64,000 nt of DNA from contig SLBZ01000087.1 in NCBI GenBank assembly GCA_007126095.1, positions 28,921-92,920 of the forward strand, read 5' to 3'. Positions 55,384 through 63,984 of this stretch are shown here, one piece after another. A program made the position numbers and the translations under genes. Source of the DNA: Aquisalimonas sp. Its GTDB lineage: Bacteria > Pseudomonadota > Gammaproteobacteria > Nitrococcales > Aquisalimonadaceae. The notes beneath the pieces were generated by a model. That model did not search any database, was not told where the DNA came from, and saw only the letters and a list, made by a program, of their open reading frames with translations. How positions within the stretch are numbered: position 1 is the stretch's first letter; every line of letters begins with the position of its first letter.

Positions 55384-55707
55384 TCAGACCGTGAAGCTCT
55401 CTCCGCAGCCGCACATGTCCTTGACATTGGGGTTGCGGAAATCGAACCGCTGATTCAGCCCTTCACGCACAAAATCCACCTCCGTTCCTTCCAGGAACGG
55501 CAGACTCTTGCGGCTGATGACGATGCGGATCCCGTGCTGCTCGAAGGTCACGTCGTTGTCGTTGACGCCTTCGGCATAGTCGACGGTGTACATGAACCCG
55601 GAGCACCCGCTGGTGCGAACACCAAGACGCACACTGTGGTCATGGCCTTCCTTTGCGGCGTGCGCTTTGACATGCCGGGCAGCGGCTTCGGTCAGTTGGA
55701 TCGCCAT
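55384..55707 (-). CDS. iscA: Iron-sulfur cluster assembly protein IscA/HesB type
   Basis: A 107-residue A-type carrier. The three cluster Cys are in VRTSGCSGF (Cys35) and in the C-terminal CGCGESFTV. It delivers Fe-S clusters to apoproteins. It follows the IscU-like gene by 17 bases, completing an iscS-iscU-iscA set without iscR, hscBA or fdx in this window. Confidence 0.92.
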   Translation of the reverse strand: MAIQLTEAAARHVKAHAAKEGHDHSVRLGVRTSGCSGFMYTVDYAEGVNDNDVTFEQHGIRIVISRKSLPFLEGTEVDFVREGLNQRFDFRNPNVKDMCGCGESFTV

Positions 55708-55724
55708 TGCGTGCTACCTCCAGA

Positions 55725-56105
55725 TCAAGTTTGCCGTTCCAGATCCGCCAGCGCCCGCCGGAAAGCGTCCTCCACGACGAGCACATCGGACACGGCCTGG
55801 GCCGGAAGTTCCAGCGCCTCGCAGATACCCGGCGCCGTCCAGCCTGCCGCGCTGCCGGGTGTGCTCCCGAACACGGCTTCCGACAGCCAGCTGGCCGCCG
55901 CGATGGCCTCGGGTGGCCCGAGGCAGAGCCACGCCACCGGACCCAACCGAAGATCCGAGGTGGCGGCAATCTGGAACTCCACTTCAATTCCTGATTGTAC
56001 ATGACCCGCGCAACCCCTGCCGATCAGCCCGGTCGCGGCATCCAGCCGCCCGGCGTTACGCGGCGCCTCGAAATGCGCCCGGGCCAGTTCCGGCAACGGC
56101 ATCAT
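55725..56105 (-). CDS. IscU/NifU-like scaffold with a degenerate third Cys
   Basis: A 126-residue IscU/NifU_N-like protein. By alignment of pattern, Cys32 (GRGCAGHV) and Cys61 (WLCLGPPEAIAAAS) stand for IscU Cys37 and Cys63, but the third ligand, at IHCSILAEDA in IscU, is here VSDVLVVEDA with no Cys; Cys95 lies elsewhere. The Asp near the first Cys is also changed. A normal scaffold role with three Cys ligands is therefore doubtful. Its start overlaps the iscS stop, and iscA follows at 17 bases. The two ATG codons at 56105 and 56102 are adjacent. Confidence 0.7.
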   Translation of the reverse strand: MMPLPELARAHFEAPRNAGRLDAATGLIGRGCAGHVQSGIEVEFQIAATSDLRLGPVAWLCLGPPEAIAAASWLSEAVFGSTPGSAAGWTAPGICEALELPAQAVSDVLVVEDAFRRALADLERQT

Positions 56106-57364
56106 CTGCTCTCCTTTGACGCGCCAGCGGGCTGCGGGTTCCGCCGATACAGCGCGTCCAGCGACTGCCCGTCGCGGTAGCGCGGCCACGCGGGCGACAG
56201 GGCGCGGAGCCGCTGGATGGATGCCCCCACGCGGGCCACTGCGGCATCCACCGATTCTCGGGTGCTCCAGCGGCCCAGGCTGAACCGCAGCGTGCTGTGT
56301 GCGAGCGCGTCGGGAACCCCCATGGCGCGCAGTACGTGTGAGGCAGCCTGGTCGGAAGAGCTGCAGGCGGACCCCGCCGAGATGCCCAGCCCGTCCAGAT
56401 CCGCCTGCAGCGCATCGCCGTTGACGCAGCCAATGCTCACGTTGAGTACGTGGGGGCTGCCGTTCGCCTGACCGTTGACCTGAACCGCCCCCAGGTCCAC
56501 CAGCTGCTCGCGCAGATGATCCCGCAGACCGCGCAACCGGGCCGGCTCGTGCTCCATGTCCGCCATGGTCAGCGCGCACGCCTCGCCCATGCCGGCGATC
56601 AGATGCGGCGCCAGGGTGCCGGGCCGCACTCCGTCCTGCTGTCCGCCGCCGTGGAACAGCGGCGACAATCGCACTCGCGGTCGCCGCCGCACCCACAACG
56701 CACCCACGCCTTTGGGGCCGTAGATCTTGTGGCCCGACAGCGCGAGCAGATCGATGCCCCAGGCATCGGCGCACAGTGGCAATCGGCCGGCGCTCTGCGC
56801 TGCATCCACATGGAAACGGGCGGGGTGTTGCCGAAGGCGTTCGCCGATGGCGGCAATGTCGTTCACGGCACCGGTTTCGTTGTTCACGTGCATCAGGGAG
56901 ACCAGCACGGTGTCGTCCCGCAGCGCCTCCCCCACCTGCTCCACGGTTACGGCGCCATCGGGGCCCGGTGGCAACAGCGTGACCTCCATGCCTTCCCGTT
57001 CGAGCTGCTCCAGCGCACCCAGCACCGCGGCATGCTCGGTGCGCGCCGAAATCACGTGGTTACCCCGGCCGCGCTCCCGGGCGAAACGGCCGACGCCGAG
57101 AACCGCCAGGTTGTCGGATTCGGTGGCGCCGGAGGTCCAGACCACCCCGTCCGCCGGCGCCCCAATCAGCGCCCCCACCTGGCCGGCGGCGGCGTCGATC
57201 AGGTGCGCGGCGTCCACGCCCCAGCGGTGCCGGGACGACGGATTGCCGAACACCCCGTCGATCTGCAGGCAAGCCGCCATACGCGCCGCCACCTCCGGCG
57301 CCACCGGCGTGGTTGCGGCGTAGTCCAGATAGAGCAGTTCGGCGTCACCGGGCACTGTCGTCAT
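56102..57364 (-). CDS. iscS: Cysteine desulfurase IscS type
   Basis: A 420-residue PLP enzyme. It takes sulfur from cysteine for Fe-S clusters and thio-tRNA. The His that stacks on PLP is in RTEHAAV, the Schiff-base Lys in [11 protein letters not shown] and the sulfur-carrying Cys in [14 protein letters not shown]. The long C-terminal tail (about 40 residues beyond the usual end) is Arg-rich. ATG at 57364 is inside cysE (20-base overlap), so both are coupled. Confidence 0.93.
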   Translation of the reverse strand: MTTVPGDAELLYLDYAATTPVAPEVAARMAACLQIDGVFGNPSSRHRWGVDAAHLIDAAAGQVGALIGAPADGVVWTSGATESDNLAVLGVGRFARERGRGNHVISARTEHAAVLGALEQLEREGMEVTLLPPGPDGAVTVEQVGEALRDDTVLVSLMHVNNETGAVNDIAAIGERLRQHPARFHVDAAQSAGRLPLCADAWGIDLLALSGHKIYGPKGVGALWVRRRPRVRLSPLFHGGGQQDGVRPGTLAPHLIAGMGEACALTMADMEHEPARLRGLRDHLREQLVDLGAVQVNGQANGSPHVLNVSIGCVNGDALQADLDGLGISAGSACSSSDQAASHVLRAMGVPDALAHSTLRFSLGRWSTRESVDAAVARVGASIQRLRALSPAWPRYRDGQSLDALYRRNPQPAGASKESR

Positions 57365-58154
57365 CGCCCCCCGACTCCGCGGCCTCCTCCTTCGACACGT
57401 CCGGGCCGCCGTTGCCGTTCTCGAACCGGCTGCAGTCCAGATCGGGAATGCGCGCATCCGGGAGCCTCCCACCCAGATCGCGGACGGCCTGACACATCTC
57501 CACCAGACGCTCGTCGGTCACGTGGATGTGGTCCAGGATCGAGTTGATCGCCTGGCTGACCGGGTCAGGCATGTCCGTGGTGCCGTAGGCGTCGAAACCG
57601 ATCTTGCGCGCCGTGGCCTCACGCTGGGGCGTTTTCTCGGCCCGCTGTCCGGCGACACGGGCGGGAATCCCGACCATGGTGGCACCCTCCGGCACGTCCT
57701 TGATGACAACGGCATTGGACCCCACCCGCGCCCCGGTGGACACGGTGACGGGCCCCAGCACCTTGGCCCCGGCCCCGACCACCACGTCGCTCTCCAGAGT
57801 GGGATGCCGTTTCCCCCGTTCCAGGCTGGTACCACCCAAGGTAACGCCATGATAAAGGGTGCAGTCATCGCCGATCTCGGCGGTCTCACCAATGACCACG
57901 CCCATGCCGTGGTCGATGAAGAAACGCCGGCCTATCCGCGCCCCCGGGTGAATCTCGACGCCGGTGGTCCAGCGGGCGAACAGGGAGATGAACCGCGCCA
58001 GCCAGTACAGCCGCCAGTTCCACAGACGGTGGCAGAAGCGGTGCCACAGCAGGGCGTGCAGCCCGGGGTAGCAGGTCAGCACGTCGAACGCGTTGCGGGC
58101 CGCTGGGTCACGGTCCCTGACGCACCGGATATCCTCTCGAATACGATTGAACAT
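57345..58154 (-). CDS. cysE: Serine O-acetyltransferase
   Basis: A 269-residue hexapeptide-repeat acetyltransferase that makes O-acetylserine, the carbon precursor of cysteine. The left-handed helix begins at [22 protein letters not shown] (the His/Asp pair is catalytic) and continues through [19 protein letters not shown] and [22 protein letters not shown]. It is longer than EpsC types because of a C-terminal extension of about 80 residues. An SD (AAGGA) precedes the ATG by about eight bases. The leader holds a Cys-rich mini-ORF, and iscS follows directly. Confidence 0.93.
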   Translation of the reverse strand: MFNRIREDIRCVRDRDPAARNAFDVLTCYPGLHALLWHRFCHRLWNWRLYWLARFISLFARWTTGVEIHPGARIGRRFFIDHGMGVVIGETAEIGDDCTLYHGVTLGGTSLERGKRHPTLESDVVVGAGAKVLGPVTVSTGARVGSNAVVIKDVPEGATMVGIPARVAGQRAEKTPQREATARKIGFDAYGTTDMPDPVSQAINSILDHIHVTDERLVEMCQAVRDLGGRLPDARIPDLDCSRFENGNGGPDVSKEEAAESGGDDDSAR

Positions 58155-58212
58155 TGGGGTGTCCTTGTCCGGAAAGGCAGGCTTCAGGCTCGATGCAGGC
58201 TGCGGGCAATAC

Positions 58213-58281
58213 TCAGTCGCAGCAGCGACAACAGCAGCAACAGTGGCGTTGGCAACAGAGCCTGTGGAGGTGTCCGGTCAT
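58213..58281 (-). CDS. Cysteine-codon-rich leader peptide (candidate cysteine attenuator)
   Basis: A 22-codon ORF, ATG 58281-58279 and TGA 58215-58213, ending 58 bases before cysE. Residues 9, 10, 14-18, 20 and 21 are Cys: nine of 22, with five in a row, and both TGT and TGC codons are used. It starts M-T-G-H and ends with Asp. No good SD is present. Possible promoter boxes on the minus strand, TTGTGC (58320-58315) and TAACAT (58296-58291) 18 bp apart, put the start at or within a few bases of the ATG, so it may be leaderless or nearly so. Ribosomes lacking Cys-tRNA would stall in it. Downstream are three AGCCTG repeats and a weak hairpin over the cysE SD. Confidence 0.6.
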   Translation of the reverse strand: MTGHLHRLCCQRHCCCCCRCCD

Positions 58282-58329
58282 GGTGGCTTCATGTTAGCGA
58301 ACTCGGCGCCAGACGCACAATCGTCCGAT

Positions 58330-59079
58330 TCACTCACCGCGCCGCCGACGCAAAGTACCGTCCAGCCCTTTCTCCACGTGGGCAAGAACGCCTCTGAGAA
58401 TCTGCATCTCGTTGTGGTCGGGACGCGCACGCCCGAAGAACAGCCGCAACCGCCGCATAAGCGCCCTCGGGTTGGCAGGATCGAGAAAATCGATCCGCTG
58501 CAGCACCCGCTCCAGGTGCGCATAGAAGCGCTCCATGTCATCGGCGGTCGCCGGTGGCCACTCCGAGGTGGGCTGTTCCGGCGCGACATCGGCCAGCCCC
58601 GCCATTCTCAACTCGTAGGCCATGACCTGCACCGATGCAGCGATGTTCAGCGAACTGTAGTCGGGATTCGCGGGAATCTGGACCAGGCGGTGACAGCGAT
58701 CCAGCTCCTCGTTGGTCAGCCCCACCCGCTCGCGCCCGAACAGAACCGCCACGGGCCGCTGCTCTGCTTCCGCGATCAGCCGGGGAGCCGACTCCCGCGG
58801 CGTCTCCACCGGACACGACAATGTCCGTTGCCGCGCCGACAGGCCCACCACCAGCGTCGTCCCCACCAGTGCGTCGTCCAGGGTCTCGTGCACCTGTGCG
58901 CGGTCCAGGATGTCATCGGCTCCCGATGCCATGGCGGTGGCATCCGGGTGCGGAAACTGGCGGGGGGTGACCAGGTGGAGGGCGTCCAGACCCATGGTCT
59001 TGATGGCCCGGGCCGCCGCCCCGACGTTCGCCCCCAGCGAGGGCTCCACCAGTACCATACGGACGTGTTCCGGGCGCAT
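58330..59079 (-). CDS. trmJ: tRNA (cytidine/uridine-2'-O-) methyltransferase TrmJ
   Basis: A 249-residue SPOUT methyltransferase that modifies position 32 of tRNAs. The trefoil knot holds EPSLGANVGAAARAIKTMGL, VAVLFGRERVGLTNEEL and the conserved LNIAASVQVMAYEL. A C-terminal helical extension (about 165-249) is typical. ATG at 59079. It is divergent from suhB, the conserved arrangement, and lies upstream of the cysE leader. Confidence 0.93.
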   Translation of the reverse strand: MRPEHVRMVLVEPSLGANVGAAARAIKTMGLDALHLVTPRQFPHPDATAMASGADDILDRAQVHETLDDALVGTTLVVGLSARQRTLSCPVETPRESAPRLIAEAEQRPVAVLFGRERVGLTNEELDRCHRLVQIPANPDYSSLNIAASVQVMAYELRMAGLADVAPEQPTSEWPPATADDMERFYAHLERVLQRIDFLDPANPRALMRRLRLFFGRARPDHNEMQILRGVLAHVEKGLDGTLRRRRGE

Positions 59080-59232
59080 CAGGGCTCCTGCTGCTTGCGT
59101 GCTTCGGATCGCTTGTTTTCGGGAGTGGCAGTGTACCGCCGTTGCCGCCAGAAGTAAGGCCAAGTTCAACCGGCGGTCCAGACCTGTTATTCTCCCGCTC
59201 CACTTCCCAGGTCGACGGACTCAGACACCTCT

Positions 59233-60033
59233 ATGAACCCGATGGTCAACATGGCCGTGCGCGCGGCTCGCAGCGCCGGCAACCTGATTGTTCGCTCCAT
59301 GGACAGGCTCGACCGCGTCCGCATCGAGTCGAAAGGGCTGAACGACTACGTGAGCGACGTGGACCGGGCGGCCGAACAGGAGATCGTCGGCACCCTGAAA
59401 CGCGCCTACCCGGATCACGAGTTCCTCGGCGAGGAAGGCGGCAGCCAGGGGCAGTCGGACTACGTCTGGATCATCGACCCGCTGGACGGCACCACCAACT
59501 TCATCCACGGTCTGCCCCACTTCGCCGTCTCCATCGCCCTCCAGGTCAAGGGCCGGCTGGAAGCGGGCGTGATCTACGACCCGATCCGCCAGGAGCTGTT
59601 CACCACCAGCCGGGGCAACGGCGCCACTCTGGACGATCACAAGATCCGGGTGCGCAGCCACAAGAGCATCGAGGGCAGGCTGATCGGCACCGGCTTTCCG
59701 TTCCGGCAGCCACACCACATGGACGCCTACATGGGTCAGTTCCGGGCCGTAGTGGAGCACGCCGGTGACCTGCGCCGGGCGGGCTCGGCCGCCCTGGACC
59801 TCGCCTACGTCGCCGCCGGGCGTCTGGACGGCTACTGGGAAATCGGCCTGCAGCCCTGGGACGTGGCGGCCGGTGCACTGCTGGTCCGTGAGGCGGGCGG
59901 TGTGGTCGGCGACTTCAACGGCAGCGAACGCTACATGGACAACGGCAATATCGTCGCCGGCAGCCCCAAGCTGTTCCACAATCTTCTCCAGCACGTACGC
60001 CCGCACTGCACGCCGGCGCTGCTCAACGGCTGA
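59233..60033 (+). CDS. suhB: Inositol-1-monophosphatase SuhB
   Basis: A 266-residue metal-dependent phosphatase. The Mg-binding elements are GEEGGSQ (about 67-73), WIIDPLDGTTNFIHG (about 80-95) and QPWDVAAGALLVREAGG near 215-230. SuhB also helps rRNA antitermination. A dimer-typical VNMAVRAARSAGN is at the start. ATG at 59233; SD is weak. Confidence 0.93.
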   Translation: MNPMVNMAVRAARSAGNLIVRSMDRLDRVRIESKGLNDYVSDVDRAAEQEIVGTLKRAYPDHEFLGEEGGSQGQSDYVWIIDPLDGTTNFIHGLPHFAVSIALQVKGRLEAGVIYDPIRQELFTTSRGNGATLDDHKIRVRSHKSIEGRLIGTGFPFRQPHHMDAYMGQFRAVVEHAGDLRRAGSAALDLAYVAAGRLDGYWEIGLQPWDVAAGALLVREAGGVVGDFNGSERYMDNGNIVAGSPKLFHNLLQHVRPHCTPALLNG

Positions 60034-60106
60034 TCCTTTCCGCCCCCGTGTGTCGAAGGTTATGCTGTAACGCATTCGGTCACTCAATTGCGAAGGAAGT
60101 CTACCT

Positions 60107-61165
60107 ATGATGCTTCGGGGACTGGCCCTGGCGGGTCTGCTGTTCGGTGCGGAGATCGGTGCAGCCCAGGCGGGTGGCTGGCATGCGGTTGCCTTTATGT
60201 ATCACCGCTTCGGCGAAGACGACTACCCCTCCACCAGTATTTCCGTTGATGCCTTCGAGGCCCACCTGGACCACCTTGAAGAGGAATACACCATCTGGCC
60301 CATGGAGCGGATCGTCGAGCATCTGGAGAATGGCGAATCCGTGCCCGACCGCACCGTGGCTATCACCATCGACGACGCCTACCGGTCCGTCTACGAAAAC
60401 GCGTTCCCGATCCTGAAGGAACGCGATCTACCCTACACCGTGTTCGTCGCCACGGAACCGGTGGACGACGGGCTCTCCGGCTATATGACCTGGGACCAGA
60501 TGCGCGAAATGGAAGAGCACGGCGCGACCTTCGCCAATCACTCCACCACCCATGACTATCTGGTACGCCAGGGCGACGACGAATCCGACGAGGCGTACGC
60601 TGAACGCATCCGAGACGACATCAGGAACGCCCAGGACCGCATCGAGGAGGAGCTGGGCGAGCATAACGACATCCCCATGCTGTTCGCCTACCCCTACGGC
60701 GAGTACAACCAGACGGTTGCCGACGTCGCCGAGGATCTGGGCTACATCGGCATCGGACAGCACAGCGGCGCCATCGGACCGCACAGCCACCCCATGGCAC
60801 TGCCGCGCTTCCCGATGGCGGATTCGTTCACGGACCTGGACGACTTCAAGCAGAAAGCGGGCACGAAATCCCTGCCGGTGAAATCCATCGCCCCCTGGGA
60901 CCCGGTTGCAGCCGAGGACAACAACCCGCCGCGGATGGAAGTGACCCTGGCCGATAGCGATGCGCGACTCAACCAGCTCGCCTGCTTTGTGGGCGGCCAG
61001 GGCAGCGTCGAAGTGGAATGGGTGGACCGTGACGAGCGGGTGTTCGCCGTGGAAGCGCCCGAGACATTGAACCGGGGCCGTACCCGCTACAACTGCACGG
61101 CGCCGTCGCCCGAGCAGGGCCGCTTCTACTGGTTCAGCCAGCAGTGGATCATTCTGCCCGACTGA
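60107..61165 (+). CDS. Exported polysaccharide deacetylase (NodB-homology domain)
   Basis: A 352-residue exported enzyme. Signal peptide (1-21, ending AQA-G). The NodB domain (about 25-235) has MYHRFG, the metal Asp pair in TIDDAYRSV and the two His in NHSTTHDYL, followed by AYPYGEYN. It removes acetyl groups from extracellular polysaccharide or peptidoglycan. The C-terminal 100 residues (about 250-352) are an Asp-rich beta domain with two Cys, unassigned. ATG at 60107, SD GAAGGAAG. Confidence 0.82.
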   Translation: MMLRGLALAGLLFGAEIGAAQAGGWHAVAFMYHRFGEDDYPSTSISVDAFEAHLDHLEEEYTIWPMERIVEHLENGESVPDRTVAITIDDAYRSVYENAFPILKERDLPYTVFVATEPVDDGLSGYMTWDQMREMEEHGATFANHSTTHDYLVRQGDDESDEAYAERIRDDIRNAQDRIEEELGEHNDIPMLFAYPYGEYNQTVADVAEDLGYIGIGQHSGAIGPHSHPMALPRFPMADSFTDLDDFKQKAGTKSLPVKSIAPWDPVAAEDNNPPRMEVTLADSDARLNQLACFVGGQGSVEVEWVDRDERVFAVEAPETLNRGRTRYNCTAPSPEQGRFYWFSQQWIILPD

Positions 61166-61185
61166 TACGCTGACAGGGGGCCGCC

Positions 61186-62463
61186 TCAGACCCCCATATC
61201 CTCCAGTGCCTGCCGCGCCCGCCGCCCGGTCTCGTCGTCAGACTGGGCGGCGGTGCGGTAATGCCGGATGGCCTGGTCGCGATTCCCCTGGGCACGTTCC
61301 ACGTTACCGAGATGGTAATGGGCATCCGCAGTGGGAAGCAGCTCCAGGCTTCTGCGCAAGTCGTCCCTGGCACCATCCAGTGCCCCGCGGTTCTCGCGGA
61401 CCATGCCACGCCGCAGATGATGGTAGAACCAGCTGTCGTCGCGCTCCAGCGCCCGGCTGTAAGCCGCTTCCGCGTCCTCCATGCGGCCCTTGGTCGCCAT
61501 GGCATCACCGGCAAGCGCGTGGAAGGTTGCCTCGCCATCCTCCATCTCCAGGGCTTCCCTGGCCTTGGCCAGGGCGGTGTCCGCGTCGCCGTCCCTGAGG
61601 GCTCGTCGCCCCTCGTCGTGCGAGGCGTAGGCGGGTTTCAGTTCATTGATGGTTGCAATCCGCTCCTGGTAACGATCGCGGCCCCACTCCCCTTCCGCCC
61701 CGAGGCGCTCCAGCGTACGGCGGTTGTTCTCCACGCGCTCCTCGCTGGGCGGATGCGAGGCAAACAGCCCCTGTGCAAACCCGCCACCTCCACGGCCTTC
61801 CGACAGGCGGACGAACGTCTCCTGCAGGTCCACGGCAGCCTCGGGGTTGTAGCCGGCACGGTGCATGTAAACCATGCCGTATTCATCTGCCTCGCGCTCC
61901 GCATCCCGGGAGTACCGCTGGCTGATGAGCTGCGCACCCAGGCCACCGGCGAGCAGCGCAACGGCGGCATACTCCTGGCGCTCGGTTGCGACGCCGACAG
62001 CAATACCACCCGCCATGACCGCGCCCTGGAGCAGGACCTGCTGGGACTGACGCTGCGCCCCATGGCGTGCAGCCGAGTGCACCACCTCATGCCCCAGCAC
62101 CGACGCCAGCTCCGCTTCGGAATTCATCTCCGTCAGCAGCCCACGATTGATGGCAATCTTGCCGCCGGGCAGCGCCCAGGCATTGGGAATCGAGCTGTTC
62201 AGCACCGTGAACTCGTAGGGCAGATCCCGATCCGCCTCCGCGGCGACACGCTGCCCCACTTCCTGTACGTACTCCAGCAGTTCCCGGTCGAACGTGTAAT
62301 CACCGCCTTCCATCTGCCGCAGCGGCGCATAGTTCTCCTCGCCGACCTCCAGCTCCCACTCTTCACTGACCAGGCTGAACTGCCGCTCACCGGTCACCGG
62401 ATTGACGGCACAGCCAGTAACCATGGCAACCGCGAGGAACAGCCCGAGAATCCGATGCCACAC
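61186..62463 (-). CDS. bepA: M48 metalloprotease with TPR region (BepA-like lipoprotein)
   Basis: A 425-residue lipoprotein. Signal with lipobox VTGC (Cys18), then an M48 peptidase domain with zinc motif HEVVH and the third ligand region DAEREADEYG, and a C-terminal TPR (about 310-425). BepA degrades or repairs misfolded outer-membrane proteins such as LptD. The GTG at 62463 is chosen because GGAGAG precedes it by six bases; the longer frame starts 13 codons upstream. Confidence 0.85.
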   Translation of the reverse strand: MWHRILGLFLAVAMVTGCAVNPVTGERQFSLVSEEWELEVGEENYAPLRQMEGGDYTFDRELLEYVQEVGQRVAAEADRDLPYEFTVLNSSIPNAWALPGGKIAINRGLLTEMNSEAELASVLGHEVVHSAARHGAQRQSQQVLLQGAVMAGGIAVGVATERQEYAAVALLAGGLGAQLISQRYSRDAEREADEYGMVYMHRAGYNPEAAVDLQETFVRLSEGRGGGGFAQGLFASHPPSEERVENNRRTLERLGAEGEWGRDRYQERIATINELKPAYASHDEGRRALRDGDADTALAKAREALEMEDGEATFHALAGDAMATKGRMEDAEAAYSRALERDDSWFYHHLRRGMVRENRGALDGARDDLRRSLELLPTADAHYHLGNVERAQGNRDQAIRHYRTAAQSDDETGRRARQALEDMGV

Positions 62464-62551
62464 GACACGCTCTCCCAGAGAAAACAATGTATGGAGGACC
62501 ATCTGCCGAATTTCACCACAGATGCGGGCCGCATGCGACGATCATGACCAC

Positions 62552-62582
62552 GCCGGAGGCCGCGGCATGCCGGGGGGCCTCG
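62552..62582 (-). terminator. Candidate hairpin after the RRM gene
   Basis: GAGGCC and GGCCTC enclose a CGGCATGCCG palindrome. It lies between the RRM gene and the M48 protease gene, both on the minus strand. No T tract, so weak. Confidence 0.3.
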
Positions 62583-62608
62583 CCGAAACGGAGAGCGCCA
62601 GGCAGACT

Positions 62609-62881
62609 TCAGAACGGTCGGCGCACCCGGTGCCCCGTTCGCTGACGCGCCTCGTTGATACGCAGTGCCCGGCCACCGAGTTCATAACCGTTCAGTGCCT
62701 CGATGGCGGCCTCCGCTTCCTCTGCATCCATCTGCACGAACCCGAACCCGCGCGGTTTGCCGGAATCACGATCGGCGATGAGCTTCACGGACTGCACTGT
62801 GCCGTGCGCCTCGAACAGAGAGCGGATATCGTCCTCAGTCGAACTGAACGGCAGATTGCCCACATAGATTGTCTTGTGCAC
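62609..62881 (-). CDS. RNA recognition motif protein
   Basis: A 90-residue single-RRM protein. RNP2 is IYVGNL and RNP1 is RGFGFVQM; the alpha-1 and beta elements (TEDDIRSLFEAHG, EEAEAAIEALNG) are complete. Such proteins are common in cyanobacteria and some proteobacteria, where they may be cold-induced. The GTG at 62881 is preceded by GGAGC. The basic tail (QRTGHRVRRPF) may add RNA affinity. Confidence 0.85.
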   Translation of the reverse strand: MHKTIYVGNLPFSSTEDDIRSLFEAHGTVQSVKLIADRDSGKPRGFGFVQMDAEEAEAAIEALNGYELGGRALRINEARQRTGHRVRRPF

Positions 62882-63274
62882 GCTGTATGCTCCGAACTGC
62901 CCATCCCACGATGGGGTTGGGCTCGGCCGGCGGCCCCGCACGGCCAATCCCCGGCCCTCCTCCTGGCAACCGGGCTCCCCTGGACACCTTGGGCGCCACC
63001 GCTGGCATGACGCGTCGACGCCCTCTCCGCCGCCCGGCGACAGGCGACTTTCACGGCAACCATGAAGAATTAATGGTCCAGCTTTGCGCAGCCGTCAAGA
63101 CAGTCGCCACAGGGATCAGCGCCGGCCGCCACTGCTGCACGATTAAGGCAACCGTGAATCACTTGTTTCGCAGGGCCTGCGCGGGCATTATCGGCGCCAT
63201 CCGTACCGGCGCTCGAATGCCAGACATTCGTCGCGCAGGTAATTGTTGACCGAATCACAGAGGAGTTGGGACGC
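62882..63274. other. 393-base gap between the RRM and small membrane-protein genes
   Basis: No convincing gene. A 58-codon plus-strand frame (63073-63249) has no clear SD and unremarkable composition. The part at 62900-63030 is GC-rich with short palindromes such as GGCCGGCGGCC, and the 63060-63160 part is more AT-rich. The RRM promoter should be in the right half of this region on the minus strand; for the small protein at 63275 the promoter is likely near 63220-63260. Confidence 0.4.
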
Positions 63275-63463
63275 GTGGCCACTTGGGAAATGATTCTGGC
63301 GGGAATCGTCGCCGTGCTCGTCACCATGTGGTTCATGCCCGGTATCCGGGAGAGCATGAAGCGGAACAAGGAGAATGCCGATCAGCCAAAGGACTGGCGA
63401 GGCCTGCTGTTTCCCCTGCTGTTCGTGGTGCTGTTCGTGCTGCTGCTGATCAGCATGGTGTAA
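63275..63463 (+). CDS. Small two-helix membrane protein, 62 residues
   Basis: Two hydrophobic segments (about 7-22 and 42-61) separated by a charged loop (RESMKRNKENADQPKDW). The GTG at 63275 has AGGAG nine bases upstream; a TTG three codons earlier is also possible. Family unknown. A good 9-base hairpin follows. Its stand-alone position and strong SD make it likely to be expressed. Confidence 0.6.
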   Translation: MATWEMILAGIVAVLVTMWFMPGIRESMKRNKENADQPKDWRGLLFPLLFVVLFVLLLISMV

Positions 63464-63474
63464 CCACAACGAGA

Positions 63475-63496
63475 ACGGCCCGCCGAAGCGGGCCGT
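63475..63496. terminator. Hairpin between the convergent small genes
   Basis: ACGGCCCGC (63475-63483) pairs with GCGGGCCGT (63488-63496). The loop is CGAA on plus and TTCG on minus, a very stable tetraloop. It probably ends both convergent transcripts. Confidence 0.7.
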
Positions 63497-63521
63497 CAGT
63501 AGGACTCGACGCGCGGTGCGA

Positions 63522-63893
63522 TCAGGAGCGCGAGTCCGATCCCCGGGCATCGTCTGCGCCGATCAGGGTACTGACGTTACGCCCCTTCTCCGGCAGGAAC
63601 CCCCACTCCACCAAGCGTTCTTCAGTGGAATTGTCGAAACGCTGCTGCCCCACCGCGCGCTGATCGGTCTGCAGAACGCGCTCCACCGGCTGGCGCTTGA
63701 AGCCCCACTCCACCAGCAGAGCTTCCGTGCGACTTTCTGGCTCGGCGGGCTCGGTCCGAACGATGTTGGTGGACTGCACCGGCTCCGGCATGAAGCCCCA
63801 GTCAATCAACCGCTGCTCCACCGTCGTGCTGCCGGCAAATGCGGCCTGCGATGCGAACAGTGCGGCGACGCCTACAAGAATCTTCGTTTTCAT
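63522..63893 (-). CDS. Exported protein with three WGF repeats
   Basis: A 123-residue exported protein: signal peptide (1-20, AFA-G) and three repeats of the form VE/TE-x-R/A-L-L/I/V-(D/E)-WGF: VEQRLIDWGFMPEP at 25-38, TEALLVEWGFKRQP at 56-69 and TEERLVEWGFLPEK at 90-103, spaced 31 and 34 residues. The linkers are Gln/Thr/Arg-rich. I know no family with this pattern. ATG at 63893 follows GGAGGTTGATC. Upstream are direct repeats that may be operators. Confidence 0.65.
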   Translation of the reverse strand: MKTKILVGVAALFASQAAFAGSTTVEQRLIDWGFMPEPVQSTNIVRTEPAEPESRTEALLVEWGFKRQPVERVLQTDQRAVGQQRFDNSTEERLVEWGFLPEKGRNVSTLIGADDARGSDSRS

Positions 63894-63926
63894 GATCAAC
63901 CTCCGAGTTGCGGACTGACTAATGTG

Positions 63927-63973
63927 AACCGATCTGTCTTTACTCTACAAAAGTCAGACCGGTCTGTCTACAC
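63927..63973. promoter_or_regulatory. Direct repeats ACCGATCTGTC/ACCGGTCTGTC, 30 bp apart
   Basis: AACCGATCTGTCTTTAC (63927-63943) and GACCGGTCTGTCTACAC (63957-63973) are imperfect copies 30 bp apart. The second includes a perfect 12-base palindrome CAGACCGGTCTG (63955-63966), of the kind bound by TetR-type repressors. They lie between the WGF-repeat gene and the window end. Confidence 0.5.
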
Positions 63974-63984
63974 CTAGAGCACAA

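Noticed and set aside
63073-63249. A 58-codon plus-strand ORF in the gap
   Set aside because: No convincing ribosome site and no recognisable motif; Cys content is ordinary.
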